NCBI GenBank assembly: GCA_905142475.1
Contig: LR990730.1
Location: 930,001-994,000, forward strand
Direction: 5' to 3'
Length of the DNA stretch: 64,000 nt
Origin: Xanthomonas hydrangeae
GTDB lineage: Bacteria; Pseudomonadota; Gammaproteobacteria; Xanthomonadales; Xanthomonadaceae
Below are positions 53,261 to 62,544 of this stretch, one piece after another. The notes beneath the pieces are model-generated. The model was not told the DNA's origin and did no database searches. It saw only the letters and a list, made by a program, of their open reading frames with translations. Both the position numbers and the translations under genes were made by a program. Each line of letters opens with the position of its first letter. Position 1 is the first letter of the stretch.

Positions 53261-55335
53261 CTGCTGTTCGCCCCATATGGCTGCTTTCAGCCACGTTGTT
53301 GCTTGCACTGCCGGCAGTGCCGATGGTGTCGCTGCATGCCGCCGATGCGCCGGCCGTGCGTTTACAAGATGTGGACCTGCGTGCCTTCATCCAGGATGTG
53401 TCGCGTGCCACCGGCATCACCTTCATCGTGGACACGCGCGTGCAGGGCACGGTCAATGTGGCGCGTGCGCAGGCGATGTCGGAAGAAGACCTGCTCGGCA
53501 TGCTGCTGGCGGTGTTGCGTGCCAATGGCTTGATTGCGGTCTCCAGCGGTCCTTCGACCTATCGCATCATTCCCGACGACACCGCAGCGCAACAGCCCGG
53601 CAGCGCAGCCAACGGCAACCTGGGATTTGCCACGCAGGTGTTCACCCTGCAACGCGTGGATGCGCGCAGCGCCGCAGAGATTCTCAAGCCCCTGATCGGG
53701 CGCGGCGGGGTGATCATGGCGATGCCGCAAGGCAATAGCCTGCTGATTGCCGACTACGCCGACAATCTGCGCCGCGTGCGCGGCCTGGTCGCGCAGATCG
53801 ACACCGACCGCGCGGCGATCGATACGGTGAGCTTGCGCAATAGCTCTGCGCAGGAACTGGCGCGCACGCTGACCTCGCTGTTCGGGCAGGCCGGCGAGCG
53901 CAGCAATGTGCTGGCGGTGTTGCCGGTGGACAGCAGCAATTCGCTGATCGTACGCGGCGATCCGGCGCTGGTGCAGCGCGTGGTGCGCACCGCGGTGGAT
54001 CTGGATGGGCGCGCCGAGCGGCGTGGCGATGTCAGCGTGGTGCGTCTGCAACACGCCAGTGCCGAACAACTGCTGCCCGTGTTGCAGCAGCTGGTCGGGC
54101 AGACGCCAGGCAATGACGGGCAGCCTGGGCAGGATGCGCGCCCGACTGCCGTGGATGTGGCTGCCGCTGCCGGTGGTGCGCAGACGCAGGTGATTGCACC
54201 AGCTGCCGGCAAGCGCCCGGTGATCGTGCGCTACCCCGGCTCCAATGCCTTGATCATCAACGCCGACCCGGAAACCCAGCGCGCCTTGATGGATGTGATC
54301 CGTCAGCTGGACGTGCATCGCGAGCAGGTGCTGGTCGAAGCGATCGTGGTGGAGATCTCCGACACCGCTGCCAAGCGCCTGGGCGTGCAGCTGCTGCTGG
54401 CCGGCCGCAATGGCACGGTGCCGTTGATCGCCACGCAATACAGCGGTGCAGCGCCGGGCATCGTGCCGCTGGCCGCTGCCGCTGCCGGCACGCGCAGCAA
54501 CAACGGCGAAGACGACTCGGTGCTGGAGCAGGCGCGCAATGTGGCCGCGCAATCGTTGCTGGGGTTGAGCGGTGGCTTGATCGGCCTGGCCGGGCAAAGC
54601 AACGATGCGGTGTTCGGCATGATCATCGATGCGGTCAAGAGCGACACCGGCTCCAACCTGCTGTCCACACCGTCGATCATGACGCTGGACAACGAGCAGG
54701 CGCGCATCCTGGTGGGCCAGGAAGTGCCGATCACCACCGGCGAAGTGCTGGGCACCGCCAACGTCAATCCGTTCCGCACCATCCAGCGGCAGGATGTGGG
54801 CGTGCAGCTGGAAGTGCGCCCGCAGATCAATACCGCCGGCGGCATCACCCTGGCGATCAAGCAGGAAGTCTCGGCGATCGCCGGGCCGGTCAGCGCGCAG
54901 TCCTCGGAGCTGGTGTTCAACAAGCGCCAGATCGAAACCCGCGTGGTGGTGGAAAACGGCGCCATCGTCGCGCTCGGCGGCCTGCTCGACCAGAACGACC
55001 GGCAGACCGTGGAGAAGGTGCCGCTGCTGGGCGACGTGCCCGGGCTGGGCGCGCTGTTCCGGCATAAATCGCGCAATCGCGACAAGACCAACCTGATGGT
55101 GTTCATCCGCCCGACCATCATCCGCGATGCGGCCGATGCGCAGCGCATGACCGCACCGCGCTACACCTATCTACGCGACCGCCAGTTGGCCGATGGCGAC
55201 CCGGAAGCCGCGCTCGATGCGTTGGTGCGCGACTACCTGCGCGCACAGCCTCCCCAGCTGCCGGCTGCGCCCTCGTCGGCCGTGCCTGCACCGGCAGCAA
55301 CGCCTGCGCCCGGCGCGCGTCCCGTGCAGCGCTGA
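53257..55335 (+). CDS. xcsD: type II secretion secretin XcsD (GspD)
   Basis: 692 residues with a signal peptide (LLLALPAVPMVSLHA). N-domains start VRLQDVDLRAFIQDVSRATG, and further KH-like N1-N3 domains follow (VFTLQRVDARSAAEILKPLIG). The secretin core has VEAIVVEISDTAAKRLGVQ, LLSTPSIMTLDNEQARILVGQEVPI, the LGGLLDQNDRQTVEKVPLLGD pore motif and LMVFIRPTII. It forms the outer-membrane channel. The last ~45 residues are Ala/Pro-rich. Confidence 0.96.
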   Translation: MTAVRPIWLLSATLLLALPAVPMVSLHAADAPAVRLQDVDLRAFIQDVSRATGITFIVDTRVQGTVNVARAQAMSEEDLLGMLLAVLRANGLIAVSSGPSTYRIIPDDTAAQQPGSAANGNLGFATQVFTLQRVDARSAAEILKPLIGRGGVIMAMPQGNSLLIADYADNLRRVRGLVAQIDTDRAAIDTVSLRNSSAQELARTLTSLFGQAGERSNVLAVLPVDSSNSLIVRGDPALVQRVVRTAVDLDGRAERRGDVSVVRLQHASAEQLLPVLQQLVGQTPGNDGQPGQDARPTAVDVAAAAGGAQTQVIAPAAGKRPVIVRYPGSNALIINADPETQRALMDVIRQLDVHREQVLVEAIVVEISDTAAKRLGVQLLLAGRNGTVPLIATQYSGAAPGIVPLAAAAAGTRSNNGEDDSVLEQARNVAAQSLLGLSGGLIGLAGQSNDAVFGMIIDAVKSDTGSNLLSTPSIMTLDNEQARILVGQEVPITTGEVLGTANVNPFRTIQRQDVGVQLEVRPQINTAGGITLAIKQEVSAIAGPVSAQSSELVFNKRQIETRVVVENGAIVALGGLLDQNDRQTVEKVPLLGDVPGLGALFRHKSRNRDKTNLMVFIRPTIIRDAADAQRMTAPRYTYLRDRQLADGDPEAALDALVRDYLRAQPPQLPAAPSSAVPAPAATPAPGARPVQR

Positions 55336-55339
55336 TGCC

Positions 55340-56827
55340 ATGAACACTGCGCGCGCCAGCATTTCCTATGCGTTCGCCAAGCGCCACGGCGTGGTGCTGC
55401 TCGGCAGCGACAGCGCCGCGCAGATCGGCCTGCGCGAAGGCGGCGATGTGCAGGCCCTGATCGAGCTGCGGCGTGCGCTGGGCCTGCCATTGCAGGTACG
55501 CACGCTGGCACCGTCGGTCTTCGATCGGCACGTGTCGGAGATCTACGCCGATGCCGGCATGGAGCAGGGCGTACAGGTGGAGGCGCTGGACCTGCACGGC
55601 AGCCTGGATTCGTTGATCGACGACATCCCCACTGCCGATCTGCTCGACAGCCAGGACGATGCGCCGATCATCCGTTTGATCAACGGCATCATCGCCGAGG
55701 CCGCGCGCCTGGGCGCCTCGGACGTGCATCTGGAATCCTATGAATCGCGCCTGCGCGTGCGGCTGCGCGTGGATGGGGTGATGCGGGAAGCGGCCACCTT
55801 GCCCGGGCGCATCGCGCCGCTGCTTGTGTCGCGCGTCAAGGTGATGGCGCGGCTGGATATCGCCGAAAAACGCATCCCGCAAGATGGTCGCGTGTCGCTG
55901 GTGATGGGTGCCAAGGCACTTGACGTACGCGTCTCCACGCTGCCCACGCGCAGCAGCGAGCGCGTGGTGCTGCGTATCCTGGACAAGGAGCAGGGCACGC
56001 TGTCGTTGGCGCAGTTGGGCATGCCGCCGGCAGTGATGCAGACCGTGCAGCGCGCCTTGCAGGTGCCCAACGGCATCGTGCTGGTCACTGGGCCGACCGG
56101 TTCGGGCAAGACCACCACGCTGTATGCGGCGTTGAGCCTGCTCAACGATGGCTCGCGCAATATCCTCACGGTGGAAGACCCGGTGGAATACGCCATCGAC
56201 GGTGTCGGTCAGACCCAGGTCAACGCGCGCGTGGGCATGACGTTTGCGGCCGGCTTGCGCGCGATCCTGCGACAGGACCCGGATGTGGTGATGATCGGCG
56301 AGATCCGCGATACCGAAACCGCGCAGATTGCCGTGCAGGCCAGTTTGACCGGCCACCTGGTGCTGTCCACCGTGCACACCAACGATGCGGTGGGCGCGGT
56401 CACGCGCCTGCGCGACATGGGCATCGAACCGTTCCTGCTCGCATCGAGCCTGCGATTGATTCTGGCGCAGCGGTTGGTGCGACGCCTGTGCACGCAGTGC
56501 CGCGTACCGCGCCCGCTGGATGCCGGCACGCGCCAGATGTTGGATGCCACGGACGCGGCAACGATCTACCGCGCGGTGGGCTGCACGGCCTGCCACCACA
56601 GCGGTTATGCCGGGCGCGTGGGCATTTACGAAGCCATCGCGGTGGACGATGCGATGCGGCGCCTGATCGGCGACAACGCCGACGAAGACGCGTTGGCGGC
56701 GGTGGCCTTTGCACGCGTACCGCGCCTGGGCGATGCCGCGCGCGCGGCGGTGCTGCAAGGTCTCACCACGCTGGAAGAAGCGCTGCGTGTCACCCGCCAG
56801 CAGGACGATGCGCATGCCACGGTTTGA
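55340..56827 (+). CDS. xcsE: type II secretion ATPase XcsE (GspE)
   Basis: 495 residues from ATG 55340, five bases after xcsD; the open frame runs further back inside xcsD. Walker A is GPTGSGKT at 251-258, Asp boxes lie around ILTVEDPVEYAIDG, and Walker B is VVMIGEIRDTETA. The zinc-binding tetracysteine is CTQC...CTACHHSGY. It powers pseudopilus assembly from the cytoplasmic face. Confidence 0.96.
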   Translation: MNTARASISYAFAKRHGVVLLGSDSAAQIGLREGGDVQALIELRRALGLPLQVRTLAPSVFDRHVSEIYADAGMEQGVQVEALDLHGSLDSLIDDIPTADLLDSQDDAPIIRLINGIIAEAARLGASDVHLESYESRLRVRLRVDGVMREAATLPGRIAPLLVSRVKVMARLDIAEKRIPQDGRVSLVMGAKALDVRVSTLPTRSSERVVLRILDKEQGTLSLAQLGMPPAVMQTVQRALQVPNGIVLVTGPTGSGKTTTLYAALSLLNDGSRNILTVEDPVEYAIDGVGQTQVNARVGMTFAAGLRAILRQDPDVVMIGEIRDTETAQIAVQASLTGHLVLSTVHTNDAVGAVTRLRDMGIEPFLLASSLRLILAQRLVRRLCTQCRVPRPLDAGTRQMLDATDAATIYRAVGCTACHHSGYAGRVGIYEAIAVDDAMRRLIGDNADEDALAAVAFARVPRLGDAARAAVLQGLTTLEEALRVTRQQDDAHATV

Positions 56828-58010
56828 TTACACCGTGCTCGATCTGCATGGGCACAGCCGCCAGGGCGTGATCACTGCCGACAACGCGCACAGTGCGCGT
56901 GCGCAACTGGAACAGCGGCAATGGGTACCGGTGCGCGTGGAGGCGGCGGTAGCGACCAGCAGCGTGCGCCCGGCGCGTTTCAGCGGCAAGGATCTGGTGT
57001 TGTTCACCCGCCAGCTCGCCACACTGGTGGAGACCGCGCCGCTGGAAGAAGCGCTGCGCACCATCGGCACCCAGTCCGAACGCCGCGGCGTGCGCCGGGT
57101 CACCAGCCAGACGCACGGGCTGGTGGTCGAAGGCTTTCGTCTGTCCGATGCGATGACGCGCCAGGGCAACGCGTTTCCGCCACTGTATCGCGCGATGGTG
57201 GCCGCGGGCGAAAGCGCCGGTGCGTTGCCGCAGGTGCTGGAGCGTCTGGCGGACTTGCTGGAACGGCAGGCGCAGGTGCGCAGCAAGTTGCAGTCTGCAC
57301 TGGTCTACCCGGCGGCGTTGGCCTTGACCGCCGGTGCGGTGGTGATCGTGCTGATGACCTTCGTGGTGCCCAAGGTGGTGGACCAGTTCGATTCGATGGG
57401 GCGTGCGTTGCCGTTGCTGACGCGCATGGTGATTGGCGTCTCCAACTTTCTGTTGCATGCGGGCATTCCGTTGCTGGTGGCGTTGGTCATTGCGGTGATC
57501 GCGGCGCTGCGGTTGCTCAAGCGCCCGGAGCTGCGCCTGGCGGCCGATCGCGCGGTGCTGCGTGCGCCCTTGCTCGGCAGGTTGATCCGCGATCTGCACG
57601 CCGCACGCATGGCGCGCACCCTGGCCATCATGGTCAACAGCGGGCTGCCGTTGATGGAAGGCTTGATGATCGCCGCGCGCACCGTCGACAACCGCGCGTT
57701 GCGGCTGGCCACAGACAACATGGTCACCGCGATCCGTGAGGGCGGCAGCCTGGCCGCGGCGATGAAGCGGGCCGGCGTCTTTCCACCGACGCTGTTGTAC
57801 ATGGCCTCCAGCGGCGAAAACAGCGGGCGCCTGGCGCCGATGCTGGAACGCGCCGCCGATTATCTGGAGCGCGAATTCGCCTCGTTCACCACCGCGGCGA
57901 TGAGCCTGCTGGAGCCGGCCATCATCGTGCTGCTCGGCGGCGTGGTGGCGGTGATCGTGCTGTCGATCCTGCTGCCCATCCTGCAATTCAACACCCTCGC
58001 GCTCGGTTGA
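56814..58010 (+). CDS. xcsF: type II secretion inner-membrane protein XcsF (GspF)
   Basis: 398 residues from ATG 56814, overlapping xcsE; an ATG two codons earlier is also possible. Two GspF domains each have three membrane helices nearby (PAALALTAGAVVIVLMTFVV, IPLLVALVIAVIAALRLL, PAIIVLLGGVVAVIVLSILL), with FTRQLATLVETAPLEEAL and AAGESAGALPQVLERLA motifs. It is the platform protein that engages the ATPase. Confidence 0.95.
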   Translation: MPRFDYTVLDLHGHSRQGVITADNAHSARAQLEQRQWVPVRVEAAVATSSVRPARFSGKDLVLFTRQLATLVETAPLEEALRTIGTQSERRGVRRVTSQTHGLVVEGFRLSDAMTRQGNAFPPLYRAMVAAGESAGALPQVLERLADLLERQAQVRSKLQSALVYPAALALTAGAVVIVLMTFVVPKVVDQFDSMGRALPLLTRMVIGVSNFLLHAGIPLLVALVIAVIAALRLLKRPELRLAADRAVLRAPLLGRLIRDLHAARMARTLAIMVNSGLPLMEGLMIAARTVDNRALRLATDNMVTAIREGGSLAAAMKRAGVFPPTLLYMASSGENSGRLAPMLERAADYLEREFASFTTAAMSLLEPAIIVLLGGVVAVIVLSILLPILQFNTLALG

Positions 58011-58038
58011 GCGCGGCCGCTTATCCTTGGAGATCCTC

Positions 58039-58503
58039 ATGCAGTCCATCCATCCGCGCGCACGCATCGGTTCGCTCACATCGCGCGGGCGCATGCGCGG
58101 CTTCACCCTGGTCGAGTTGATGGTGGTGATCGTCATCATCGGCCTGCTGGCCACGGTGGTGATGATCAACGTGATGCCCAGCCAGGACCGTGCCATGGTG
58201 GAAAAGGCGCGCGCCGATGTGGCGGTGCTGGAACAGGCACTGGAAACCTATCGGCTGGACAACCTCAGCTACCCAAGTACCGAACAAGGTTTGCAGGCGC
58301 TTCTCACTGCACCGAGCGGATTGAGCCGGCCCGAGCGGTACCGACAGGGCGGATATATCCGCCGCCTGCCGGAAGACCCGTGGGGGCATGCGTATCAGTA
58401 TCGTCGCCCCGGCCGCAGTGGTGGCTTCGATGTGTACTCGTTCGGCGCCGATGGCGTGGAAGGCGGCGACGCCGACAATGCCGATATCGGCAACTGGCGC
58501 TGA
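58039..58503 (+). CDS. xcsG: type II secretion major pseudopilin XcsG (GspG)
   Basis: 154 residues from ATG 58039 with TTGGAG in front; the open frame from 58027 starts at that Shine-Dalgarno. A prepilin leader ends MRG before FTLVELMVVIVIIGLLATVV, with Glu5. The calcium-binding C-terminal loop WGHAYQYRRPGRSGG...DVYSFGADGVEGG is conserved. It is the main subunit of the pseudopilus. Confidence 0.95.
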   Translation: MQSIHPRARIGSLTSRGRMRGFTLVELMVVIVIIGLLATVVMINVMPSQDRAMVEKARADVAVLEQALETYRLDNLSYPSTEQGLQALLTAPSGLSRPERYRQGGYIRRLPEDPWGHAYQYRRPGRSGGFDVYSFGADGVEGGDADNADIGNWR

Positions 58504-58512
58504 GTTGCAACG

Positions 58513-59013
58513 GTGCTCGCGCAGACGGCCACCGCAAGACCATCACCCGTGCGCATGTCGCCTGCGCGCACGCGTGGCTTCACCTTGCTCGAACTGCTCG
58601 CGGTGTTGGTGATCACCGCACTCGCCAGCACCTTGGTGGTGATGACCTTGCCCGATACGCGGCGCGATCTGCACGACCAGGCCGATGCGTTGGCCAGCGC
58701 GCTGCTGCACGCACGCGACGAGGCGATCCTGAGCCTGCGCATGGTCGAGGTGACCGTCGATGCGGGTGGATATGCATTCCGACGTCAGGCGCAGCAGCGT
58801 TGGGTGCCGCTGGATGAAAAACCTTTCGTTGCCATGCGTTGGCCGGATGGCGTGCAGACCGCATTGCCGGTTGGCGGCACGCAAGTGAGCGTGCGTTTCG
58901 ATCCTACCGGCGCGGCGACGCCGCAACGTATCGCGCTGGCTGACGGTCAACAGCAGGTGCAGGTCTTGGTGGATGCAGCCGGCGTGGTGCGGGTCGATGC
59001 GCCACACCGCTAA
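58513..59013 (+). CDS. xcsH: type II secretion minor pseudopilin XcsH (GspH)
   Basis: 166 residues if it starts at GTG 58513; ATG 58555 (MSPARTRG) is an alternative that shortens the leader by 14 residues. Prepilin cleavage is expected before FTLLELLAVLVITALASTLV. The rest has the GspH-type ALASALLHARDEAILSLRMVEV. It overlaps xcsI by 17 bases. Confidence 0.85.
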   Translation: MLAQTATARPSPVRMSPARTRGFTLLELLAVLVITALASTLVVMTLPDTRRDLHDQADALASALLHARDEAILSLRMVEVTVDAGGYAFRRQAQQRWVPLDEKPFVAMRWPDGVQTALPVGGTQVSVRFDPTGAATPQRIALADGQQQVQVLVDAAGVVRVDAPHR

Positions 59014-59377
59014 TCGCCATGACAGCGCTGGATTTTCGCTGCTCGAACTGATGGTCGCGCTGGCGATCTTCGGTATGGCCGTGGTTGGCTTGCTGAATTT
59101 GTCCGGCGAAAGTACGCGCACTGCGGTGGTGCTGGAAGAACGTGCGTTTGCTGCGGTAGTTGCAGAGAATCAGGCAGTCGAAGCGATGCTTGCGCCCACG
59201 GCCGCAGCGCTGGCGCCGGCGAATGGGCAAGAGGCACTGGGCGGACGCACATGGGACTGGCAGCGAACGTCGATGCCGGCCGGCGGCGCAGGCGTTGTGC
59301 GGATCCAGGTGCAGGTGCGGGCTGCAGCCCAGGCGCAGGAAATCGCCAGCCTCAGCGTCTTGCGGAGCGCCGAATGA
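58997..59377 (+). CDS. xcsI: type II secretion minor pseudopilin XcsI (GspI)
   Basis: 126 residues from ATG 58997. A short leader ends SAG before FSLLELMVALAIFGMAVVGL. AVVAENQAVEAMLA is the usual GspI helix end. It is a core minor pseudopilin of the tip complex with J and K. Confidence 0.88.
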   Translation: MRHTANRHDSAGFSLLELMVALAIFGMAVVGLLNLSGESTRTAVVLEERAFAAVVAENQAVEAMLAPTAAALAPANGQEALGGRTWDWQRTSMPAGGAGVVRIQVQVRAAAQAQEIASLSVLRSAE

Positions 59378-59997
59378 TCCGCGCACGTCGTGCCGCAGTG
59401 TGTACCCATGGCAGTGCCGGCTTCACCTTGATCGAGCTGCTGGTCGCACTGGCGGTATTCGCATTGGTGGCAGTCGCGGCAGTGGTGGTGATGCGGCAGA
59501 GCATCGATCAGCGCGATGCGGTGCGTGCACGCCTGCAGCAGATTCGCGAGTTTCAACTTGCGCACGGTCTGCTGCGCAGCGATCTGCAACAGGCGGCAGT
59601 GCGGCGCACGCGCAATAGCGAGGGTGGCGCTGCACGCACCGCGTTCATTGCAAGCCCGCCGGGTGTGTCTGGGCCGTTGTTTGGCTTTGTGCGGCGCGGT
59701 TGGAGCAACCCGGATCAGGCGCCGCGCGCGTCATTGCAATACGTCGAATACCGCCTGGTCGATGGACGCCTGGAGCGCAGTGCACGCCCAGCACTCGACG
59801 GCGCTGTCGCCGGCACGCCGCAGGTGGTGTTGCACGGTGTGCGCTCTGCAGTCGTGGGCTTTCATTACCGCGCGCAATGGAGCGATGGCTGGAGCGGTGG
59901 GCTCGACGCACTGCCGGATGCGATTTCGCTGGAGCTGGATCTGGAGCAATGGGGCCGCGTGCGCCAGTTGTTCCTGCTGCCGGAGGGGCGCGGATGA
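59374..59997 (+). CDS. xcsJ: type II secretion minor pseudopilin XcsJ (GspJ)
   Basis: 207 residues from ATG 59374 inside the xcsI stop. The leader ends SAG before FTLIELLVALAVFALVAVAA. FQLAHGLLRSDLQQAAVRR and PLFGFVRRGWSNP are GspJ-like. It is part of the pseudopilus tip. Confidence 0.9.
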   Translation: MIRARRAAVCTHGSAGFTLIELLVALAVFALVAVAAVVVMRQSIDQRDAVRARLQQIREFQLAHGLLRSDLQQAAVRRTRNSEGGAARTAFIASPPGVSGPLFGFVRRGWSNPDQAPRASLQYVEYRLVDGRLERSARPALDGAVAGTPQVVLHGVRSAVVGFHYRAQWSDGWSGGLDALPDAISLELDLEQWGRVRQLFLLPEGRG

Positions 59998-60986
59998 CGG
60001 CCTTGAACGCACGCACGCAGCAACGCGGCGTCGCACTGCTGACGGTGTTGTTGCTGGTCGCGGTGATGACGCTGCTGATGGTCGCGGTGCTGGACGATCT
60101 GCGCTTCGGTCTGCGTCGTAGCGGCAATGGCGAGGCGATGACGCAGGCGCAATGGTACGCGCTGGGTACCGAAACCATTGCGCGGCAACGTCTGCAGGCA
60201 TTGGCCAGGCGCGACCCGATGCGCACCACGCTGGAGGGCGGCTGGAACGATCAACCGATCACCTTCCCGCTGGACGACGGCGCGGTGAGCGTGCGTCTGC
60301 GCGACCGCGGCGGCTGCTTCAATCTCAACAGTGTGGTCGCCGGCGCTCCCGAGCAATGGCAACGCAACGACGACGGTACACGCCAATACATCGCGTTGCT
60401 GCAGGTGCTCGGCATCGCGCCGCAACAGGCGCAGGCCTTGAGCGATGCGCTGGTGGACTGGATCGACAGCGACAGCCAACCCGGTGCGCAGGGCGCCGAA
60501 GACGATCGTTACCTGCAACTGGCAGTGCCGTTGCGCACCGGGGCGACCTTGTTGGCCGGCGTCAGCGAACTGCGCGCCATCGCCGGCTATACGCCGCAGG
60601 TGATCGCGCAACTGCGGCCGTATGTGTGTGCATTGCCGGAGGGGCGCTTGTCGCCGATCAATATCAATACGCTCAGCCTGGAAGAGGCACCGGTGTTGGT
60701 GGCGCTGACCGAAGGCGGGTTGGGATTGCCAGCTGCGCGACGCGTCATTGCCGCGCGGCCGGCCGGAGGATGGCGCGACGCCAAGACGTTCCTGAGCCAG
60801 CCTGCGCTGATACAGGCCGAGCCTTCCAACGCCGTATTGGAACAATTCGCACTACGCACCAGCTATTTCTCCCTCTACAGCCAGGTCGACCATGCCGGCG
60901 CGCAGGTCATGCTGGATGCCTTGTTGCAGCAAGATCCTGCGGGGCGTGTGCGGCTGGTGGCACGCCAATGGAGTTCCGACGAATGA
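59994..60986 (+). CDS. xcsK: type II secretion minor pseudopilin XcsK (GspK)
   Basis: 330 residues from ATG 59994 inside the xcsJ stop. It lacks the Glu5 of other pseudopilins: the helix is VALLTVLLLVAVMTLLMVAV, as usual for GspK. The large domain has DRGGCFNLNSV, LVDWIDSDSQPG and PININTLSLEEAPVL. It caps the pseudopilus tip. Confidence 0.93.
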   Translation: MTALNARTQQRGVALLTVLLLVAVMTLLMVAVLDDLRFGLRRSGNGEAMTQAQWYALGTETIARQRLQALARRDPMRTTLEGGWNDQPITFPLDDGAVSVRLRDRGGCFNLNSVVAGAPEQWQRNDDGTRQYIALLQVLGIAPQQAQALSDALVDWIDSDSQPGAQGAEDDRYLQLAVPLRTGATLLAGVSELRAIAGYTPQVIAQLRPYVCALPEGRLSPININTLSLEEAPVLVALTEGGLGLPAARRVIAARPAGGWRDAKTFLSQPALIQAEPSNAVLEQFALRTSYFSLYSQVDHAGAQVMLDALLQQDPAGRVRLVARQWSSDE

Positions 60987-62071
60987 GTACCACCTTGCTG
61001 TTGCTGACCGCCGATGCCACTGCGCAAGCCATTGCCGTGCGTGTGGATGCGCACGGCCAGGTGCTGTCGCAACGCGCGGCCAGCGCGCCGTTTGAAGCGT
61101 CTGCACGCTGCGTGCTGGTGGTGCCGGGCGTGGACGTGCAGTTGCGCTGGCTGACATTGCCTGGCCGCAGCACCGCGCAATCGGTTGCCGCCGCACGCCT
61201 GCAACTGGCCGAGCATCTGGCCGTGGAGACGCAGACCTTGCATGTGGTCATCGCCGAGACTGCCGAAGCCGATGGCACGCGCCTGGTGGCTGCGGTGGAG
61301 AGCGCGGTGATGCAGCAGTGGTTGGCGCGCGCAGCGCAGCTAGGCGTCACCCCCGATGCCGTGGTACCCGATTGCCTGCTGCTGGAGCCCGGCGCCGACG
61401 CTGCGGCGGCAGTGATGGACTGGGATGGCCGCTGGCTGATCCGCGCCGCAGGCCTGGCCTGCAGCCTGGAGCCCGAGGTTGCACGCATGCTGCTGGGCGA
61501 GCGCGCACCGGTACAGCCGGCAACGTCCGATCCTGCACTGACGATCGCCTGCTTTGCCCGATGCGCCACACGTGCGCCGATCAATCTGCTGCAGCAGGCA
61601 TTCGCCGCAAGGCCGGCCACTGCGCAGATGGCCACGCCGCGTCGTCTTGCGGCGTTGGCCGCGCTGGTGTTGCTGTCGCCACTGTTGCTGATGCTGGCGC
61701 AGACGCTGCGCTACGAGATCGGTGCGCGCATGCTGCAATCGCGCGCCGCCGCGCAATTGGGCGTGCACGACGCAGCGGCGGTGCCGGCAGCGCTGCAGGC
61801 ACGTCGGCATGCGGGTGCAGCGGTCGATACCCTGGCGGTGCAGCTCGGCACCTTGTTCTCCGCAGTCGATGCCATTCCCGCTGCCGAACTGGATCAGCTC
61901 GACTATCAATCCGCACAGCCATTGCGGGCCACATTGCTGCATACCGATGCCGCCAGCGTGCAGCAGCTATCCGCGCGGCTGGCCGAGGCAGGGTGGAAGT
62001 TGCAAGCTGGCACCAGTCAGAGCGAGGACGATCGCCTGCGCACGCCATTCGTGCTGGAGCCCCTGCGATGA
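60983..62071 (+). CDS. xcsL: type II secretion protein XcsL (GspL)
   Basis: 362 residues from ATG 60983 inside the xcsK stop. A cytoplasmic actin-like domain (about 1-215; GVDVQLRWLTLPGRS, DAVVPDCLLLEPG) precedes one membrane segment (LAALAALVLLSPLLLMLAQ) and a small periplasmic ferredoxin-like domain. It anchors the ATPase to the membrane. Confidence 0.9.
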   Translation: MSTTLLLLTADATAQAIAVRVDAHGQVLSQRAASAPFEASARCVLVVPGVDVQLRWLTLPGRSTAQSVAAARLQLAEHLAVETQTLHVVIAETAEADGTRLVAAVESAVMQQWLARAAQLGVTPDAVVPDCLLLEPGADAAAAVMDWDGRWLIRAAGLACSLEPEVARMLLGERAPVQPATSDPALTIACFARCATRAPINLLQQAFAARPATAQMATPRRLAALAALVLLSPLLLMLAQTLRYEIGARMLQSRAAAQLGVHDAAAVPAALQARRHAGAAVDTLAVQLGTLFSAVDAIPAAELDQLDYQSAQPLRATLLHTDAASVQQLSARLAEAGWKLQAGTSQSEDDRLRTPFVLEPLR

Positions 62072-62544
62072 GTGCACGTCTGCAACGCGGGATGCAGTGG
62101 TGGCAAACGCGTGCACCGCGCGAGCGGGTGATGCTGGGCGTGATGTGCGCCGCAGTGGCCGCGTTCGTCGTTTGGTATGCGCTTTACCTGCCACTGCGGC
62201 ACTGGCGTGTACAGGCGCAGGCGCGTTACGCAGATGCGGCGCAGCTGGTACTGGATGCATCCGCGCAGAGGTCGGCAACCAAGCGTCCCATCGCAGCGGG
62301 CACAGCTGGGCTGGCCGAGATCATCGCAAGCAGTGCACGCGATGCCGGTATCGGCATCACCTCGCAGCAGCGCAGCGCTGCGGGCGGCGTGGAAGTCAAG
62401 ATCGATGCGGTGAGCGCTACCACCTTGTTCGCCTGGCTGGAGCGGCTGCGGCAAGCACATGGCCTGGTACCGACGCTGCTGAGCATCGTGCGCGACCAGG
62501 GCCAACTGCGGGTACGCTGCGGGTTTGCGGAGCCCGCACCGTGA
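62068..62544 (+). CDS. xcsM: type II secretion protein XcsM (GspM)
   Basis: 158 residues from ATG 62068 inside the xcsL stop. One membrane segment (VMLGVMCAAVAAFVVWYALYL) is followed by a coiled part and a ferredoxin-like domain (VSATTLFAWLERLRQAHGL). It pairs with XcsL. Confidence 0.9.
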   Translation: MSARLQRGMQWWQTRAPRERVMLGVMCAAVAAFVVWYALYLPLRHWRVQAQARYADAAQLVLDASAQRSATKRPIAAGTAGLAEIIASSARDAGIGITSQQRSAAGGVEVKIDAVSATTLFAWLERLRQAHGLVPTLLSIVRDQGQLRVRCGFAEPAP